From Corallococcus caeni (lineage in GTDB: Bacteria; Myxococcota; Myxococcia; Myxococcales; Myxococcaceae), in assembly GCF_036245865.1 (NCBI RefSeq), contig NZ_BTTW01000001.1, forward strand, positions 186,001 through 250,000: a stretch of 64,000 nucleotides of DNA, read 5' to 3'. Numbering within the stretch: the first letter of the stretch is position 1; every line of letters starts with the position of its first letter. The notes under the pieces are model-generated. The model did no database searches, was not told where the DNA came from, and saw only the letters and a program-made list of their open reading frames with translations. This document shows positions 54,507 to 63,523 of the stretch, piece by piece. Position numbers and translations under genes: made by a program.

Positions 54507-56738
54507 GTGATTCGCCGTCAGTGGCTGGACCATGCCAGGGCCGTCGCCCGCTTCGCGCCCGTGCGGCCCGCGGTGAAGGCGGGCCTCCGGGCCGCGCTCG
54601 CCTTCTTCGTCCCCACCGTCGTGGGCACCGCGCTGCACCTGCCCGGCGCGCTGTGGCTCGCGGTGGGCGGCTTCAACACGTCCTTCGTCGACAAGGGCGG
54701 CTCCTACCACGCGCGCTTCCGCGCCATGGGCGGCACGGCGCTGGCGGCGGCGCTGTCCGCGGTGCTGGGCGGCCTGGCGGGAATGCACCCCCTGCTGGCC
54801 ATTCCCGCCACGCTGCTGTGGGTGACGGCGTGGAGCTTCGCGGGCGTGTACGGCGCCGCGGCGAACCTCACCGGCAACATCGCCGCCACCACCTTCGTCA
54901 TCGCCCTGGGCCTGCCCCCGGACAGCGCGCCGGCCGCGCTGGAGTCCGGGCTGGCGGTGCTGGGCGGCTCCGCGTGGGCGATGCTGCTGTCGCTGGTGCT
55001 CTGGCCCATCCGCCCCTACCGGCCCGCGCGCAAGGCGGTGGCGGCGTGCTTCGACGCGGTGGCGGACTACGCGGAGGGGATGTCGCGCGCGGTCCAGGGC
55101 GCGCGAGAGGACGCGTGGCAGGCGCTCATCCAGGAGCAGCACGGGCGCATCCGCGAGCACCTGGAGCTGGCGCGCACCACGCTCGCGGCCACGCGCCAGG
55201 GCCGGGGCGAGCGCGGCCGGGGCGAGCGGCTGCTGGTGCTGCTGGAGGCCGCGGACGCGATGTTCATGGGGCTCATCGCCCTGGGGGAACAGCTGGAGAG
55301 CCTGGGCCCGCCGGTGAGCGGCCCGGTGGGAGACCCGCGCGCGGCGGTGGCCGTGGCCCTGCTGGACTGCGCCAACACGGCGAGGGACCTGGTGCGGCTG
55401 GTGGAGCAGGAGGGCCGCAGCCGAAGGCCCCAGCCGGAGTGGGACGGACGCGCGCTGCGCGACGCGCTGGGGGACCTGGACGCGCGAGGCCTCCTCACGC
55501 GCCTGGAGCGGGCACGGCTGTCGGACATCGCGCGGCTGCTCACGGAGCTGCGCGAGCGCGCGGACGTGGCGCTGGACACCGCGTGCCGGCTGCCCGGGCC
55601 GCCCACGCAGGCCCCGCCCCCCGCGCGAGCGCTGGCCGAGGAGACCCACGCGTCCCTGCTGGACCCCGTGCGCGCGCACCTCACGCTGGACTCGGAGGTG
55701 CTGCGGCACGCGCTGCGCGTGGGCCTGACCACCACGGTGGCGGTGTACGTCGCCAGCGTCTTCCGTCCGAACCACGGCTACTGGGTGACCATCACCGTCC
55801 TCACCATCATGCAGCCGTACACCGGGCCCACCTTCCTCAAGGCGCTCCAGCGGGTGCTGGGGACCGTGGTGGGCGGCCTGCTCGCCATCGCCGTCGCGTC
55901 GTGGCTGCAGGACCCGCGCGCGCTGATGGGCCTGGTGTTCTGCACCGCGGCCCTGTGCGTGAGCCTCATCCCGCTCAACTACGGGCTGTTCACCGTCTTC
56001 GCCACGCTCACCTTCGTGCTGCTGGCGGAGCTGGGCAGCGGGGACTGGACGCTGGCGCAGGTGCGCATCGTCAACACGCTCATCGGCGGCGCGCTGGCGC
56101 TCGCGGGCACCTTCTTCCTCTGGCAGCGTTCGGAGGGCCAGCGCTTCCCGGCGCAGCTGGCGGACGCGCTGCGCGCGGACCGCGAGTTCTTCGACGTGTT
56201 GGCCAGGGCGTGGCGGCGCGGTGAGCCGCCGGACGCGGCGGCGCTCGTGGCGGCACGCCGCAAGCTGGGGCTGGCCACCATCAACGCGGAGACGTCCTTC
56301 CAGCGCCTGCTCAGCGAGCCGCGCTGGCGCACGGAGGCCGTGGAGCCGCTGATGACGTTGCTCGCCTTCACCCGGAGGTTCGCCGCCGTCTGCACCCTGC
56401 TCGCGTCGCGGCGCTCCGTGCCCTCCACCCCGGCGGTGCTGGAGGCCCTGTCCCGCTACGCGCGGGCCATGGACGCGAGCCTGGAGGACCTGGCGGACGC
56501 GGTGCTCCACGGCCGCCAGCCCCGGCCCCTGCCCGCATTCAACGCGCTCATCGGCTGGAACGTCCCCACCCCGGACGGCCCCGGCGCGGCGCTGGGCGCG
56601 GAGGCCCCCCTGCTCCAGGCCCAGCTCGAACGGCTCGCGCGGCAGCTCAGCGTGCTCCACACCGCCGCCACCCGCCGCCTGGAGGCCCTGGCCCCCTCGG
56701 CGCCCGCCACACAGGCATCCACGACTAACACGCCTTAG
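54507..56738 (+). CDS. FUSC-family membrane protein (aromatic acid exporter-like)
   Basis: This is a 743-residue protein with two groups of five to six membrane helices (about 25-170 and 400-540), each followed by a large cytosolic helical region. This is the FUSC/YccS/AaeB layout. Markers are VKAGLRAALAFFVPTVVG with VGGFNTSFVDKGG in the first half and ALRVGLTTTVAVYVASVF, NHGYWVTITVLTIMQP and VLGTVVGGLLAI in the second. Family members are linked to efflux of aromatic carboxylic acids or fusaric acid. The start is GTG 54507 after an AAGGGGGA stretch. It follows the ATP-grasp gene by 104 bp. Confidence 0.85.
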   Translation: MIRRQWLDHARAVARFAPVRPAVKAGLRAALAFFVPTVVGTALHLPGALWLAVGGFNTSFVDKGGSYHARFRAMGGTALAAALSAVLGGLAGMHPLLAIPATLLWVTAWSFAGVYGAAANLTGNIAATTFVIALGLPPDSAPAALESGLAVLGGSAWAMLLSLVLWPIRPYRPARKAVAACFDAVADYAEGMSRAVQGAREDAWQALIQEQHGRIREHLELARTTLAATRQGRGERGRGERLLVLLEAADAMFMGLIALGEQLESLGPPVSGPVGDPRAAVAVALLDCANTARDLVRLVEQEGRSRRPQPEWDGRALRDALGDLDARGLLTRLERARLSDIARLLTELRERADVALDTACRLPGPPTQAPPPARALAEETHASLLDPVRAHLTLDSEVLRHALRVGLTTTVAVYVASVFRPNHGYWVTITVLTIMQPYTGPTFLKALQRVLGTVVGGLLAIAVASWLQDPRALMGLVFCTAALCVSLIPLNYGLFTVFATLTFVLLAELGSGDWTLAQVRIVNTLIGGALALAGTFFLWQRSEGQRFPAQLADALRADREFFDVLARAWRRGEPPDAAALVAARRKLGLATINAETSFQRLLSEPRWRTEAVEPLMTLLAFTRRFAAVCTLLASRRSVPSTPAVLEALSRYARAMDASLEDLADAVLHGRQPRPLPAFNALIGWNVPTPDGPGAALGAEAPLLQAQLERLARQLSVLHTAATRRLEALAPSAPATQASTTNTP

Positions 56739-56791
56739 CTGAACAACTGGAATAGACTGCCCGGCTCCCCCTTCGCTGTCTGGAGCCCCGC

Positions 56792-58684
56792 ATGTCCCCC
56801 TGGTGGTCCCGTGTCCCCCTGCATGGCCTGCTGCTGGCCGCCTCCTCCCTCCTTCCGCCCGCCGCGAGCGCGGCGAACGAGACCGTGCGGGTGTGGCTGA
56901 CGACGACGTCGGGCAGCACGCTGGCGAAGAAGCTCAACGCGGAAGCGAACAAGGTGTTCGGCGCGGAGACGGGCAGCGCGACGCCCATCGACGTGAACGA
57001 CGGCGTGACGTACCAGACGCTCGACGGGTTCGGCGGCGCGCTCACGGATTCATCCGCGTGGCTCATCTTCAACTCGCCGCAGCGCACGGCCATCATGAAC
57101 GACCTGTTCAGCGTGAGCGCGGGCGCGGGCCAGAGCGCCATCCGCCTGCCCATGGGCGCGTCGGATTTCTCGCGCAACAACTACACGTACGACGACACCT
57201 GCTGCGACCTGAACGACTTCTCCGTGGGCCATGACACGGCGTACATCCTGCCGCTGCTCCAGCAGGCGCGCGCCATCAACCCGGAGGTGAAGGTGTTCGC
57301 GCTGCCGTGGAGCGCGCCCGCGTGGATGAAGTTCAACAACTCGCTCACCGGCGGTGGCTACCTGCGCAACGACCTGTACGGCCTGTACGCGAACTACTTC
57401 GTGCGCTTCGTGCAGGCCTACCAGGCGAACGGCGTGCCCATCCACGCGTTGAGCCCGCAGAACGAGCCGCACAACGCCAACGGCGGCTACCCGACGATGC
57501 AGATGGAGTCCAACGACCAGTCCGTCTTCACGGCCCAGCACCTGCGCCCCGCGCTCAACGCCGCGGGCTTCAACGGCGTGAAGCTGCTGGCGTGGGACCA
57601 CAACTGGTACGACGGCACGGGCCCCGCGGGCTACCCGCATGAGGTGATGGCTTACAACGGCGGGCAGGCGCAGGGCGCCGTCGCGGGCGCGGCGTACCAC
57701 TGCTACGAGAGCCCCGAGGGCAGCTACAGCGTCCAGTCCGCCTTCCACGACGCGTACCCCACCAAGGAGGTGCACTTCACGGAGTGCACCGGCGGCTTCT
57801 GGGCCACCAACGCCGCCGCGAACCTGGAGTGGGCGCTGCAGAACAACCTCTTCGGGCCGCTGCGCCACTGGTCGCGCACGTCCTTCTACTGGAACCTCGC
57901 GCTGGACCCCAACCACGGGCCGCGCGTGGGCGGCTGCGCGGACTGCCGGGGCATGTTCACGGTGAACAACGCCAACGGCACGTACACGCGCAACGAGGAG
58001 TACTACGCGTGGGCGCACCTGGCGAAGGTGGTGCGGCCGGGCGCGGTGCGCGTGGGCGCGACGTCGCTGGGCAACAACAACATCGAGACGCTCGCCTTCA
58101 GGAACCCGGACGGCTCGCACGCGCTGGTCGCGCTGAACTCCAACGACGGCGCCACCCTGTCCTTCAAGGTCCGCTGGGGCGGCCAGGCCTTCGAGTACAC
58201 GCTGCCGCCGCGCTCGGTGGCGTCCTTCCAGTGGGGCGGGACGTCCGGCACGCAGGGCCCGTGGTACCGGCTGGTCAACAAGGCCACCGGCAGGTGCGTG
58301 GACATCGTGGGCCCGTCCGCGGCGGACGGCACCGGGCTGCACCAGTGGACGTGCCACACGGGCTCAAGCCAGCAGTGGGCCCTGGTGGCCACCGACAGCG
58401 GCTACTCGCGGCTGGTGTCGCGCTACAGCGGCAAGGTGGTGGACGTGGCGGACGTGAGCCAGGCGGACGGCGCGCGCGTGCAGGAGTGGTCCTGGGCGGG
58501 CGGCGCGAACCAGCAGTTCAAGCCGGTGGCCACCTCCGGGGGCTACAGCCGCTTCGAGGCCCGCCACAGCGGCAAGGTGCTGGACGTGAACAACTGCTGG
58601 ACCAGCGGTGACGGCGCCGCCGTCCAGCAGTGGGTCTGGGCCAACAACGACTGCCAGCAGTTCCGCCTGGAAGCCATGCCCTGA
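56792..58684 (+). CDS. GH30-family glycosidase with ricin-type tail
   Basis: This 630-residue protein has a signal peptide (MSPWWSRVPLHGLLLAASSL; cleavage after AASA). The GH30 barrel begins YQTLDGFGGALTDSSAW, then has SAPAWMKFNNSLTGGGYL. Acid/base Glu225 lies in SPQNEPH and nucleophile Glu331 in FTECTGGFW. A beta domain follows (about 400-480). The last 145 residues form a ricin-like beta-trefoil with three units (GRCVDIVG, GKVVDVAD, GKVLDVNN; QxW-type ends SQQWAL, NQQFKP, CQQFRL). GH30 acts on beta-glucosyl, beta-xylosyl or beta-1,6-glucan links. The specific glycan is unclear. A TAGACT at 56753 may be its -10 box. Confidence 0.88.
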   Translation: MSPWWSRVPLHGLLLAASSLLPPAASAANETVRVWLTTTSGSTLAKKLNAEANKVFGAETGSATPIDVNDGVTYQTLDGFGGALTDSSAWLIFNSPQRTAIMNDLFSVSAGAGQSAIRLPMGASDFSRNNYTYDDTCCDLNDFSVGHDTAYILPLLQQARAINPEVKVFALPWSAPAWMKFNNSLTGGGYLRNDLYGLYANYFVRFVQAYQANGVPIHALSPQNEPHNANGGYPTMQMESNDQSVFTAQHLRPALNAAGFNGVKLLAWDHNWYDGTGPAGYPHEVMAYNGGQAQGAVAGAAYHCYESPEGSYSVQSAFHDAYPTKEVHFTECTGGFWATNAAANLEWALQNNLFGPLRHWSRTSFYWNLALDPNHGPRVGGCADCRGMFTVNNANGTYTRNEEYYAWAHLAKVVRPGAVRVGATSLGNNNIETLAFRNPDGSHALVALNSNDGATLSFKVRWGGQAFEYTLPPRSVASFQWGGTSGTQGPWYRLVNKATGRCVDIVGPSAADGTGLHQWTCHTGSSQQWALVATDSGYSRLVSRYSGKVVDVADVSQADGARVQEWSWAGGANQQFKPVATSGGYSRFEARHSGKVLDVNNCWTSGDGAAVQQWVWANNDCQQFRLEAMP

Positions 58685-58845
58685 TGCGTCCGGCGGCCCT
58701 CCTGGAGGAAGGCTGACGTCTCCAGCGCACGATCCGTCCGGCGGACAACACCCGCCCGGGCGTCCCGCACACTCCCTCGGCTCTTTTTGGATGCGAGTGG
58801 TTCCATTCACCGCATGTGCCCCCACCTTCCGGGGGCACAGGGCCC

Positions 58846-59970
58846 GTGAACTCCTCCGAACAACAAGATCCCAAGGGGACCCGTCCCGCCATCACGGTCC
58901 TCAACGTCAACGACGACCCGGCGACGCTGTACCTGCTGAGCCTCACGCTGCGGCAGGGGGGCTACCAGGTGCTCGAGGCCACGGGAGGGCGCGAAGCGCT
59001 GCGGCTGGCCCAGGGGCTGCCCGACCTGGTGTTGCTGGACGTGCACATGCCGGACATCGACGGCTACGAGGTGTGCCGCCGCCTGCGCGCGGACGAGGCC
59101 ACGCACGACCTGCTCATCGCCCACCTGTCGTCCGTGTCCGTGCGGCGCGAGGACCGCGTGCGGGGCCTGGCCCAGGGCGCGGACGCGTACTGGACGCGGC
59201 CCCTGGCGGAGGACGAGCTGCTCGCGAACATCGAAGCGCTCCTGCGCCTTCAAGCCCGCGCCCGGGACGCCGTGCGCGCGCGCGACCGCTTCCTGCGCGT
59301 CGCCGGGCACGAGCTGAGGACGCCCCTCACCGTGCTCCGCCTCAACCTGGAGCGCGCGGTGGAGATGATCCAGGGCGACGCGGAGGCGGGCGGCGCCATG
59401 CAGAAGCGCCTGGCCCCGGCGGTGCGCCAGCTCACCCGGCTGCAGGGCCTGGTGGAGAGCCTGGCGGACGTGTCGCGCCTGTCCGAACAGGAGGTGACGC
59501 TGCTGGTGGACACGGTGGACTTCTCCCAGCTGGTGCGCGAACAGGTGGAGCGCTTCCAGGTCCCGGCCCACAGCGCGAACGTGGCCCTGGACGTGGAGCT
59601 GCCCGACACGCCCGTCCTGCTCTTTGGCGACCGGCGCATGCTGGAGCAGGCCGTGGGCCACCTGTTGTCCAACGCCGTCAAGTTCGGCGAGGACCGGCCC
59701 GCGAAGGCGCGCCTGTCCACGCACGAGGGCCACGCGGTGCTCGCGGTGGAGGACCAGGGCGTGGGCATCGCGCCGCAGGACCAGGCGCGCATCTTCCGCC
59801 GCTTCGAGCGCGTGCCCTCCGGCGGCCGGTTCGAGGGCCTGGGCCTGGGGCTCTACCTGGCCCGGGAGATCGCCGCCGCGCACGACGGCACGCTGACCGT
59901 GAAGAGCGCCCTGGGCCAGGGCGCGTGTTTCGAGCTGAGGCTCCCCTTGCATCGCACCCAGCGGTACTGA
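58846..59970 (+). CDS. Receiver-histidine kinase (REC-HK)
   Basis: This is a 374-residue cytosolic protein. An N-terminal receiver has the acidic pair VNDDPAT and phospho-acceptor Asp65 (LLDVHMPD), but the conserved Lys is replaced (YWTRPL instead of xxKP), so its phosphorylation may be altered. HisKA has His155 (VAGHELRTPLTVL). The HATPase has HLLSNAVKFG, DQGVGIAPQD and GLGLGLYLA. The start could be GTG 58816 or GTG 58846. I use 58846 because 58816-58838 forms an 8-bp hairpin (GTGCCCCC/GGGGGCAC) and no ribosome site is seen at the first. It leads an operon with the KaiC-like ATPase and a receiver. Confidence 0.85.
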   Translation: MNSSEQQDPKGTRPAITVLNVNDDPATLYLLSLTLRQGGYQVLEATGGREALRLAQGLPDLVLLDVHMPDIDGYEVCRRLRADEATHDLLIAHLSSVSVRREDRVRGLAQGADAYWTRPLAEDELLANIEALLRLQARARDAVRARDRFLRVAGHELRTPLTVLRLNLERAVEMIQGDAEAGGAMQKRLAPAVRQLTRLQGLVESLADVSRLSEQEVTLLVDTVDFSQLVREQVERFQVPAHSANVALDVELPDTPVLLFGDRRMLEQAVGHLLSNAVKFGEDRPAKARLSTHEGHAVLAVEDQGVGIAPQDQARIFRRFERVPSGGRFEGLGLGLYLAREIAAAHDGTLTVKSALGQGACFELRLPLHRTQRY

Positions 59971-59992
59971 CGTCTCCCGAGGAGAACGATTC

Positions 59993-61615
59993 GTGGCGAA
60001 GAGCGAAGGCTCGGACGCAAGCACCCCGTCCGACGAAGGAAAGAGTCCGGCGAAGCGCCTCATCACCAACGTGCCCCGGTTGGACTTCATCACCAAGGGC
60101 GGCCTCATCCAGGGCTCGTCCTACGCCATCATCGGGCCGCCGGGCTCCGGCAAGACGGTGCTGGCCAACCAGATCGCCTTCCAGCACGTGAGGAACGGCG
60201 GCAAGGCGCTCTACGTGACGCTGCTGTCGGAGTCGCACGGGCGCATGCTGGAGAACCTGTCGGAGATGACGTTCTACGACGCCAGCGTCATCCCGGACCG
60301 GCTCCAGTACCTGAGCGGCTACCGCGACCTGGAGCGCGACGGGCTCAAGGGGCTGCTGGAGCTCTTGCGCAAGAACGCCCAGGCGCACGGCACCACGCTG
60401 CTCATCATCGACGGCATGGACGCGGCGAAGGAGTTCGCCCGCTCGGACCTCTCCTTCAAGCGCTTCCTGCAGGACCTGCAGACCTTCAGCAGCATCCTGG
60501 GCTGCACCACGCTGCTGCTCGCCCCGCACCACGAGGGGGAGATCCACCCGGAGAACACCGCGGTGGACGGCATCTTCGAATTGTCCCTGTGGCTGCACGG
60601 GCCCCGCGCGGTGCGCGAGCTCATCGCCATCAAGTTCCGCGGCGGGCCGTCCCTGCTGGGCCGCCACGAGGTGGAGATCTCCAACCAGGGCATGGTCATC
60701 CACCCGCGCACGGAGGTGCAGTTCGCGCACCCCGCCGCGGAGGGGCGCGAGGACCGCATCCGCATGTCCTTCGGCATCCCGCGCCTGGACGAAGCGCTCC
60801 GGGGCGGCCTGCTGTCCGGCTCCACCACGCTGCTCTTGGGCGCGCCCGGCACGGGCAAGACGCTGCTGGGCCTGCACTTCCTGCTGCAGGGCGCGCGCGA
60901 GGGCCAGCCGGGCGTCTACTTCGGCTTCTTCGAGACGCCCCCCCGCCTCATCGAGAAGGCGGAAGGCACCGGCATGGGGGACCTCAAGAAGTACGTGGAC
61001 GAGGGCCTGATTGAAATCCAGTGGCAGCCGCCGCTGGAGCACAACCTGGACTCGCTGGCGGAGAAGCTGCTGGAGCGCATCGAGGAGCGCAAGGTGGACC
61101 GCCTGCGCCTGTTCATCGACGGCGTGTCCGGCTTCCGCTCCGCCGCCGTGTACCCGGACCGCATGGGCCGCTTCTTCTCCGCGCTCACCCACCAGCTGCG
61201 GATGATGGACGTCACCACGCTGTACTCGGATGAGACGCCCCTGTTCAGCCCCGGCGTGGACATGCCCCAGCCCGAGGCCGCGTCCACCGTGGAGAACGTC
61301 ATCCTGGTGCGCTACGTGGAGCTGCGCTCGCAGCTCTACCGCCTGCTCTCCATCATGAAGATGCGCGAGAGCGCCTACGACAGCGCCATCCGCGAGTTCT
61401 CCATCAGCGAGGAGGGCATCCAGGTCGCGGAGACCTTCGAGAGCGCGGAGAGCATCCTCACCGGCCACGCGCGCATGACCGGCGGGCCCTCCCCGTCCGC
61501 CAGCGTGAAGGCCCCCCTGGGCGCGCGCAAGAAGCAGGGCCGCAAGGCCTCCGCGAAGAAGAAGCCGGCCGCGAAGAAGGCCCCGACGGGCGCGCCCCGG
61601 CGGAGGCGGTCATGA
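59993..61615 (+). CDS. KaiC-like double-RecA ATPase
   Basis: This 540-residue protein has two RecA-type ATPase domains like KaiC/RadA-like circadian proteins. Walker A motifs are GPPGSGKT (48-55) and GAPGTGKT (283-290), with Walker B strands TLLIIDGMD and LRLFIDGVSG. The KaiC catalytic Glu-Glu is a single Glu here (LLSESHG and GFFETPP). There are no neighbouring kaiA or kaiB genes. The last 45 residues are a Lys/Ala-rich tail (KKQGRKASAKKKPAAKKAP), perhaps for nucleic acid or acidic-partner binding. Start GTG 59993 has GAGGAGA seven bases upstream. The stop overlaps the receiver gene (ATGA). It is likely a signalling ATPase rather than a clock. Confidence 0.85.
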   Translation: MAKSEGSDASTPSDEGKSPAKRLITNVPRLDFITKGGLIQGSSYAIIGPPGSGKTVLANQIAFQHVRNGGKALYVTLLSESHGRMLENLSEMTFYDASVIPDRLQYLSGYRDLERDGLKGLLELLRKNAQAHGTTLLIIDGMDAAKEFARSDLSFKRFLQDLQTFSSILGCTTLLLAPHHEGEIHPENTAVDGIFELSLWLHGPRAVRELIAIKFRGGPSLLGRHEVEISNQGMVIHPRTEVQFAHPAAEGREDRIRMSFGIPRLDEALRGGLLSGSTTLLLGAPGTGKTLLGLHFLLQGAREGQPGVYFGFFETPPRLIEKAEGTGMGDLKKYVDEGLIEIQWQPPLEHNLDSLAEKLLERIEERKVDRLRLFIDGVSGFRSAAVYPDRMGRFFSALTHQLRMMDVTTLYSDETPLFSPGVDMPQPEAASTVENVILVRYVELRSQLYRLLSIMKMRESAYDSAIREFSISEEGIQVAETFESAESILTGHARMTGGPSPSASVKAPLGARKKQGRKASAKKKPAAKKAPTGAPRRRRS

Positions 61616-61968
61616 AGACCGTGCTCGTCGTGGACGATGAGCTGGACATCGCGGAGGCCATCCAGGCCATCCTGGAAGAGGAGCAGCTGCGCGTCGTCGT
61701 CTGCGGCAACGGCCGCGAGGCGCTGGCCAGGCTCAAGGAGGAGAAGCCCGACCTGGCCATCATCGACGTGATGATGCCGGTGATGAACGGCTACGAGACC
61801 ATCGACGCCATCCGCAAGGACGGAACCCACCACTTCCCCATCCTCGTCATGAGCGCCATCCAGCCGCCCAGGGCGAAGGCCGAGGAGCAGCGCTGGGACG
61901 GCTTCCTCAAGAAGCCCTTCTCCCTGCGCGACCTGGTGGACACCGTGGCCCGGCTGACGGCGCCGTAG
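61612..61968 (+). CDS. Stand-alone response-regulator receiver
   Basis: This 118-residue protein is a single receiver domain: acidic pair VVDDE (8-9), phospho-acceptor Asp52 (IIDVMMP), Ser/Thr in VMSAI and Lys101 in LKKPF. All signalling residues are intact. It has no output domain, so it should act by contacting a partner, most simply the KaiC-like ATPase it is coupled to by the ATGA overlap, or the REC-HK upstream. The operon ends at the hairpin at 61984. Confidence 0.93.
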   Translation: MKTVLVVDDELDIAEAIQAILEEEQLRVVVCGNGREALARLKEEKPDLAIIDVMMPVMNGYETIDAIRKDGTHHFPILVMSAIQPPRAKAEEQRWDGFLKKPFSLRDLVDTVARLTAP

Positions 61969-61983
61969 GTCCACCTCTCACTG

Positions 61984-62041
61984 TTTCAACGCAAAGCACC
62001 CGCACCGGGCAGGCAGCCGGCGCGGGTGCTTCCGGTTGAAA
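61984..62041 (+). terminator. Extended hairpin after the KaiC-like operon
   Basis: Perfect 10-bp stem AAGCACCCGC/GCGGGTGCTT (61994-62003 with 62022-62031), enclosing a small CCGG stem and framed by TTTCAA/TTGAAA (61984-61989, 62036-62041). No U-run, but a strong structure and well placed 15 bases after the stop. Confidence 0.65.
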
Positions 62042-62089
62042 TCGAAATATCGCGCGCGCACAGTGAGGCCACTCTGACGCGGCGCATCC

Positions 62090-63472
62090 ATGCACACTGA
62101 AGTCGAACCGCAGTCCCAGCGGGAGCCCGGCCTGTTCCGGCTCACCTGGCCCATCTTCTTCGAGCTCTTCCTCTTCATGCTGATGGGCACGGCGGACACG
62201 CTGATGCTCAGCGGTGTGTCGGACGCCGCCGTCTCCGCGGTGGGCGTCGTCAACCAGTACGTCTTCATCTGCATCCTGGTGATGGAGGTGGTGAGCCACG
62301 GCGCGTCCATCGTCGTGTCGCAATATCTCGGCGCGAAGCGGAGCGCGGAGGCGGCGCGCATCGCGGCGCAGGCCATCACGATGAACCTCCTCCTGGGGCT
62401 CGCGGTGAGCGGCGGGCTGCTGCTGTCCGCGGACGCCATCCTGGGGCGGATGAACCTGGAGCCCGGGACGCTCGCGTACGCGAGCACCTACTGGCACATC
62501 GCGGGCGGCTTCCTGTTCCTGCAGGCGCTCATCAACGTCTTCTCCAGCCTCATCCGCACGTACGGCTTCACGCGGCAGTCCATGTACGTGGCCCTGGGCA
62601 TGAACGGAGTGCACGTGCTGGGCAACTGGGTGCTCATCTTCGGGCACTTCGGCATGCCGGCGCACGGCGTGGCGGGCGCGGCCATGTCCACCGTCTTCAG
62701 CCGCGCGATGGCGGTGGGCGTCTTCGCGTGGATGCTCTGGCGGGTGATGGACGTGCGCATGCGGCCCCGGAACTTCGTGGCGCTCACGCGCGAGTACGTG
62801 CGGAAGATATTGCGCGTGGGCGTGCCGTCCGCCGTGGAGCAGATGACGTACCACGCGTGCCAGACGGTGTTCCTGTACTACGTGACGTACCTGGGCCCGG
62901 TGGCGCTCGCGTCGCGGCAGTACGCCAACGCGATGTCCCAGTACGTGTTCCTGTGCAGCCTGGCCATCGGCATGGGCACCTCCATCCTCGTGGGGCGGCT
63001 GGTGGGGGCGCAGCGCTCGCAGGACGCGTACGCGCGCGTGCTCAAGAGCCTCCAGTGGAGCATCGGCATCACGGTGGCGGTGGACGTGACGGCCATCCTC
63101 CTGCGCGAGCCGCTCATCCGCCTCTTCACCCACGACGGCGACATCCTGCGGATGACGTCGCAGGTGCTGGTGCTGAGCCTGCTGCTGGAGACGGGCCGCT
63201 CGTTCAACCTGGTGCTGGTGAACGCGCTGCGCGCCGCGGGGGACGCCACCTTCCCGGTGCTGATGGCGATGCTGTCCATGGTCTGCATGAGCCTGCCCCT
63301 GGGCTACTACCTCGTGTTCCACCTGCAGCTGGGCCTGGCGGGCGTGTGGCTGGCGGTGGCCGCGGATGAGTGGACGCGCGGCCTGGCCATGTGGCTGCGC
63401 TGGCGCAGCCGCGCGTGGGAGCGCCAGTCGCTGGTGTCCCCGGCGGAGGCGCCGGCGGTGCTGGCGCATTAG
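62090..63472 (+). CDS. MATE-family efflux transporter
   Basis: This 460-residue protein has twelve membrane helices in two bundles. MATE signatures are the N-terminal LTWPIFFELFLFMLMGTADT, VSHGASIVVSQYLGAKR in the third helix, the middle VGVPSAVEQMTYH, and VGRLVGAQRSQDAY in the second half, which mirrors the first. It exports organic cations or drugs by Na+ or H+ antiport; the substrate is not readable. The start ATG has no good ribosome site. It follows the hairpin at 62041 and probably has its own promoter. Confidence 0.88.
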   Translation: MHTEVEPQSQREPGLFRLTWPIFFELFLFMLMGTADTLMLSGVSDAAVSAVGVVNQYVFICILVMEVVSHGASIVVSQYLGAKRSAEAARIAAQAITMNLLLGLAVSGGLLLSADAILGRMNLEPGTLAYASTYWHIAGGFLFLQALINVFSSLIRTYGFTRQSMYVALGMNGVHVLGNWVLIFGHFGMPAHGVAGAAMSTVFSRAMAVGVFAWMLWRVMDVRMRPRNFVALTREYVRKILRVGVPSAVEQMTYHACQTVFLYYVTYLGPVALASRQYANAMSQYVFLCSLAIGMGTSILVGRLVGAQRSQDAYARVLKSLQWSIGITVAVDVTAILLREPLIRLFTHDGDILRMTSQVLVLSLLLETGRSFNLVLVNALRAAGDATFPVLMAMLSMVCMSLPLGYYLVFHLQLGLAGVWLAVAADEWTRGLAMWLRWRSRAWERQSLVSPAEAPAVLAH

Positions 63473-63484
63473 CGGCCCGCCGCG

Positions 63485-63514
63485 TCGACAGGCTTTGGAG
63501 GCGGGGTCTACGAT
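63485..63514 (+). promoter_or_regulatory. Candidate near-leaderless promoter of the MBL-fold gene
   Basis: TCGACA (63485-63490) and TACGAT (63509-63514) are 18 bases apart, and the ATG follows nine bases later, the same layout as the acylase promoter at 28186-28215. No Shine-Dalgarno site is present. Confidence 0.4.
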
Positions 63515-63523
63515 GGCCCCGCC

